Part shown: one piece after another, positions 59,130-64,000 of the stretch | How positions within the stretch are numbered: position 1 is the first letter of the stretch | Layout: the number at the start of each line of letters is the position of its first letter | NCBI GenBank assembly: GCA_963691655.1 | Contig: OY829326.1 | Span: forward strand, 70,177,235 to 70,241,234 | Direction: 5' to 3' | Source of the DNA: Toxonevra muliebris | Lineage: Eukaryota > Arthropoda > Insecta > Diptera > Pallopteridae | Length of the DNA: 64,000 bases | Made by a program: the position numbers and the translations under genes | The notes under the pieces: generated by a model | Databases searched by the model: none | What the model saw: only the letters and a program-made list of their open reading frames with translations | Told to the model about the DNA's origin: nothing

Positions 59130-59310
59130 AGTTATAGCCAGTGATGTAGTATCGATGTTGTCGCTGTTACCGATGCCGACGCAATCTGATGATGTAGTAC
59201 CGGTGCTGACGTGGTTGTCGATGGAGTACTGATGCGCTGATTATGTTGTTGCGATGCAGTATCGCTGCTATCCAGCTATGCAGTATCAATGGTGGTCGAT
59301 GAAGTATTTT
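59130..59310 (+). repeat. Degenerate GATGNAGTA tandem repeat
   Basis: Words GATGTAGTATCGATG, GATGTAGTACCGGTG, GATGGAGTACTGATG, GATGCAGTATCGCTG, TATGCAGTATCAATG and GATGAAGTA follow at spacings of roughly 30-50 bases. It is richer in G and C than its surroundings. Confidence 0.7.
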
Positions 59311-62300
59311 TGTCTTCAAAAGTGGGTGGGGATTTAGCAGCGCCGTAGTAGAATATTATTCCATTTTCGGGGTAGTCAACTCTCATAGACGTTGGTGAGA
59401 TGGTTGGTGACCGACTATTTGACTATTTACTACAACGATTTAGATACTACTTACTTAGCAAATTATAATTTCTCGTATTAAACAGAAACAGATAAGTTAA
59501 TAATTAAACAATTTATATAGACTGTTAGGAATACAATCCTAGGCCATGGTCATGTGTGATGGATACAGAATATTTAAGTTCCCTATTTTGGCGAAACTTT
59601 CCGACTACAACAACTTTCCTAAAAAGGTATTGAAATATGTTCATAATAATGAAGAAGATATATTCTAATGGCTATTAATAGTTTGGGGTTTGGGGTAACT
59701 TTACTTGTGGAAAATGAAGCGCTGATTCCTTTCAATATCCGGAGAGACTGTCAAAGCGGTCTGTTATCCATGCATTGTTTGTTTAATCCAGCAATCAACT
59801 TTCATTAAAGTAGCTTCCGTACTAAATATTTCCACTTATGTTTCACTTACATCGCGGGGACCCTATTTGAGAAATTTGAAGCGTATAAAATAAAGTGCTT
59901 CTAGAATTATGCAATGAGTAAAATTTCTCCTAAAATTATTTAAAACTACTACAAAATTATGCAAAGTTTTTTTTTTAACTCTACCTCTGGTTTAAGTCCT
60001 ATACTATATCATACTTTGTTTGAAAATTTAAAGTTCATAAAAACTATGTGCTCCTAAAAATATGTAATATACAACTTTTTAACTCTTTTTTATTCCTTAA
60101 TTCTCTTTATCTTTTCTGTCCTTTCTCGCTTTCACTAGTCTAATACTCCTTAATAACTCTTAGAATTGTTGCTTACGAAAATTGTTTGTTTGCTCGTAAA
60201 ATTTTTATTCATTGGCACACAAAAATCATTACAGCTATTTTAACGACGACAATCCTTTCACTTTTTCTTTACGTTCGTTGCGCTTTTGTTTGGTTTTGTG
60301 TTTCTGGTTTTTTTTTTACATTTTCGCTTTTGGAATTTCATTGCTATTTTTATGACTTGTGGTCAGAAAAACAAAAAAAAGGGAATAAAGAAAAGTTGGT
60401 GAGTGGAAAAGAGAAAATAAATATAAACAAAATAAAAACGTGAAAAGAAAACAAAAAGAGAAAAACAGCTCAACTCATAAAGCTTATTTGCTCGTAAAGT
60501 ATAGCATAATCGTTACTTACATGCATTTATACGTGTTCATTATAATCTGCTTAGCTTGGGATTATTAGCTCACACAATAACAACAAAAGCATTCACGTTG
60601 TTTGTGTGAGCGTGTGTGTTGGAAAAACTGCTGTCGTCATAATTGCTCACATAAAAAAAATACTCAAACAAATATGTTGTTGCATAAAATTTTGTGATAC
60701 TCTCTGCTGATGCTAAACATGCACACAGCTTTTAAGACGCTATTTATTACATGCCCGAAGATCCTGGGAGGAAGTAGTAAGAGTTTGAAACGATCTCCAA
60801 TCTATTTAGACCGATTTGAAATTCTGCTGGTTGCAAAATTCTGCTGATCAAAAATTGCAAAAAGACCCTTGGATCTGTTGCGATCCCAAAAGAGGTTCTT
60901 AAATTAACAATTTTTATCGATCTTTTTACCAAAAATATGAAAGCTATAAACGATAGCCTTTTCTTCTAGAAAGCTCCAATTGATCTAACGAACTGTCTTG
61001 ATAACGACTAGTGTGCATGTTCGATACAAACAGTAAAGTCTTACAGCGCTTAATAGGAAACAGGTTCTCGATAATGCAGGAGGATCGGAGCATCAGTATT
61101 AGTCTCGGAAAGCTCACTCTTCTACAGACATCTGGTCCCCTACCCGAAATATGATAACTTTATTCAACTGTGATACTTTGAACGATTGTGCAGATCTTCA
61201 TGAAAAGGCAGTAGGCCATTCAACCTTCATAAAGTAATACTTAAAGTACTTAACTGTAGTACTGAGCTCGTAGCAACTTGTTTTTCCGGAAGAAATTTTT
61301 TTAAAAATTTCTATAAAAATTGTGGAGTTGGTTGATCCGATGAAACGACCACTTAAAACTTTAACCCCATTTTTCTCTTAACATCGTCTCAAAGTCAGTG
61401 GGTTCAATTTTTTAAAAACCGAGCACGCTGAAATTTAGCACACTCATTTTAAATTAAAAAAAATTCCTGTATGAAATAAATTCCCAATAATTACATCTAT
61501 TAAAAACATACAATTTAATTAAAATTTTCAGGCGAAAATTTGATTTTTAAGTTTCAACAGCCGCCGTTTTTTAAAAATAGTTTTTTTTTTTCAAAACTGT
61601 CTCGTCCGTCTGCCAGATTAACTTCGACTATAATTTATAGTTTTCATATAATTTTTGGTGAATTTCTAAAAACTTACAATCTTTGAATATTTTACGGAAC
61701 CAATAAACATAATCCGTTTTCGAAAATTCTATTTGAATTAGGTTTGTATTTATATGCTGCACTAAATCTGTTAGACTTTACGACATTAGCTGAGCTATGG
61801 AAAACCCTGGCCGAAAAAATAAAATCGTATTGTGATATTGTCTAGACTTTCAAGACCCTTTTGGAACCTTAATATATTATTTGACTTCAGAAATGACTTC
61901 CATTTCGGTTCATTTGATTTGATGATATTCTTGATGATTCTAGTGTCAAAAAATGTTGATTTTTGCGATAAATTTTGTGAGTTACTGTATGTAGAGGCGG
62001 CTACTGTTGCTTTTTAGTTCATGATGCTATGTTTGGTTTTTGCTGTTTTTTTTTTACTGTTATTTGAAAATTTTTGCGCGTAATTGAATAAAATTGTCAA
62101 CGGCAAAAAAGAACATGAACATTTTAAAACGTTAAAGCGTTCAGCCTAAGTTAATTAGCTAAAAGGTTAGTATAATTTTGTGCGCTCAGCAAAATACAGC
62201 GGAATAAATAGAACATGCTTTTGGTTTTGTTCTTTTTTTTTTTTTTCTTTTTTTTTAAATAGCAAATGTTGACATTCACTTTATGTTTTATTAGGCTATA

Positions 62301-64000
62301 ACCTGAAATATATTGCGGTATGAGTGGATTACGTTTATTTATGCTCTGCACAAAATTCATTCAGGTACAGATGTATGAATGTATGTGTGTTGGTATATTT
62401 TGTTGTTTTGGGAATGAAAGGCGTGTTTTATGTAACGATATATTTGAGACTTTAAGTACATTTAGAAACATGTGTGCTAAGATTAAAATTTATTTACTAT
62501 GTATACACGTTTAAAGATGTTTTTTTTTTTTTCGGAAAATGCTTGGAGTGGCATTTTGGCTTTATGACAAAAAAATGAAACGTAGAATTTTCAATAATTT
62601 TTTTTAAATAAAAAAGCATCAGGAAATTACAGCAAATACATGGCTTCATTCGCTTGCTTAGACGAACTCGCCTCGTGGTTTTGGTTTTTTCATATGCTAT
62701 ACTAATAATAGCTACTAGTCGGTAAGGACCCAGTAACTGGGGCTATTTTTTTCTTTTGCTCAAGAAATCTCTTTATGAAAAAACAAATATCAAAAGAGAA
62801 CCAAACTACTCGTTGGTGTTTGTTTTGTTATTTGTGTATGCAGATAATTCGTTAGATAATTCTGAGAGATGCCGTTTCTCATCTCTTTTCTCTCTCTCTC
62901 TCTTATTTATTATTTACTACTTAAGCAATGTTTTTTACAACGATAAATGCAATGCTCTGTTCAATGAGCGAGTTTTAAAAAAACTTCCGACTCTAATATT
63001 TTGGAATTGGCTTAACTGATTTTAAATCTGATAATTTTTGGCTAACTAGTACTTCTGGATCTTCTGGAATAAAATCGTAGTTTACACTAATAAATGTATA
63101 GATAACAATGTTTTGAGTTATTATAACAAGCACATGGCTTTTACAGCACAAGCAGTAATAAACACTGATTAATTTTTGACTTGTTTGCTTAAAAGCTAAA
63201 TTTCATAAGACTTACGGGGCAAAATTCTTTAAAAGTTAGATATTTTGTTAATAAATAAAATAAGTTTAAAATATTTATGGGATATTTTATGTCACTAAAT
63301 AAATGCATTAAGTATCGTTAAACACAGTAAAAGCCTTCCATTTCACATACCGAATGACGCATTCTATTTCAGGAATGTAAAAGCAGCCTTAAATTTATTT
63401 ATATAAAATTATATCATGAAAATAATTAGTGCCATAATTTGGTACCTTTCCTTTCACTTAAGCATTGCAGGCAGGTATTACCATTTCTGTGCGTCAAATG
63501 ATTTATCCCCTAGAAGAAAGTGAAGAAATTCATGACACCAAAATCTAAAAAGTTTGACATCAACTTACAAATAAAACATCTACTAATATCATGTTTCCAT
63601 TGAGCCAAAATTGCGTTGTTTTGATTATTTCCGTGGTTTCGGCTGAAACTGCTTTAAAATGCTCAATTTCGGTATATAAAAATATGTCAAACGAAACCTC
63701 GGATATGAGGTGGTTTCAACGAAACGGTATTCAAAACCGCGCAAAAATTTAATGCAACCCTGAATGTGTTTATTGAAATGAATTTGCTTTTACAATTCAA
63801 TTGATATAAAAGAAAACGTCAACGGCAGTGAAAAAATAACAATTGGCGTTTTCTTTTATATACTGACGAAGGAGCAGGAGCGGGGGTATATGGGCCAAGG
63901 ATTAATACTTTGAGCCCATGGGTAAATGCACCAGTATCTTTTAGGCGGAAATATACGCCATAGACAGGTGCGTTTACTTCAACCTTAAGCGAAACTATCG
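59311..64000. other. AT-rich non-coding stretch to the window end
   Basis: No gene is supported on either strand. Small items are a poly-T run at 62230-62250, a (TC)n tract at 62888-62902, TG tracts near 60605-60618, and a GAAACC/GGTTTC hairpin at about 63691-63717. TGCAACCCTG at 63754-63763 could be the edge of another hAT-like repeat, but no left partner is visible. Confidence 0.45.

Noticed and set aside
63691..63763. hAT-type right terminus TGCAACCCTG with a GAAACC hairpin
   Set aside because: No matching left terminus or 8-bp duplication was found in the window.

Overview
This 64 kb window looks like non-coding, repeat-dense DNA from a brachyceran fly, most likely a tephritid fruit fly or close relative. 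That is an inference. It rests on the strongly AT-rich base composition, the abundant (CA)n/(TG)n and TACATA-type simple repeats, and the mix of insect mobile elements: piggyBac-like, hAT-like, DD37E mariner, Jockey and R1/LOA-type LINEs, RTE-like LINEs and tRNA-derived SINEs. I could not support a single intact host gene, tRNA, rRNA or CRISPR array. Nearly all short open frames are chance frames in AT-rich DNA or pieces of decayed mobile elements. The longest real one is a 287-codon LINE RNase H segment at 35401-36264.

Layout, 0-20 kb. A complete but dead piggyBac-like element sits at 3-1869. A nested set fills 6511-8651: one hAT-like element (6519-8643) holds a second (6898-8142), which holds a Jockey-type reverse transcriptase relic; a tRNA-derived SINE lies beside the inner element. 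A complete but inactivated DD37E mariner lies at 8960-10152. An RTE-like LINE relic is at 13098-13445, a Tigger-like terminus at 16321, and an R1/LOA-type LINE tail at 16742-17017. A palindromic (foldback-like) element spans 17441-18568. It is followed by a TTTTGGTCTGAA minisatellite ending in a hAT-type terminus at 19046.

Layout, 20-45 kb. This part is mostly AT-rich DNA with no recognisable content. It is broken by a Jockey RNase H relic (25890-26217), a Tc1/mariner transposase tail on the minus strand (27570-27895), a mariner tail (29330-29517), a minus-strand LINE endonuclease relic (34150-34404), the best preserved LINE fragment (35083-36360), a second copy of a dispersed repeat (38673-39105) and a minus-strand SINE (40776-41083). 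A hAT-like element at 42295-44181 is filled with the 12-bp minisatellite and carries a smaller hAT-like insertion.

Layout, 45-64 kb. A second palindromic element lies at 45885-46760, then a second copy of the first SINE family. A hAT-like element at 48001-49754 has a perfect 8-bp target duplication. A third palindromic element (51811-53940) encloses a less AT-rich segment that looks like decayed coding DNA. A plus-strand SINE follows at 56829-57135. Another hAT-like element (57966-59052) has a perfect 8-bp duplication and a trace of transposase. The rest is AT-rich DNA.

Nothing here forms a working pathway or operon. The value of the window is as a record of repeated, nested transposition, dominated by non-autonomous hAT-like elements with palindromic subterminal motifs and by long-arm palindromic elements.
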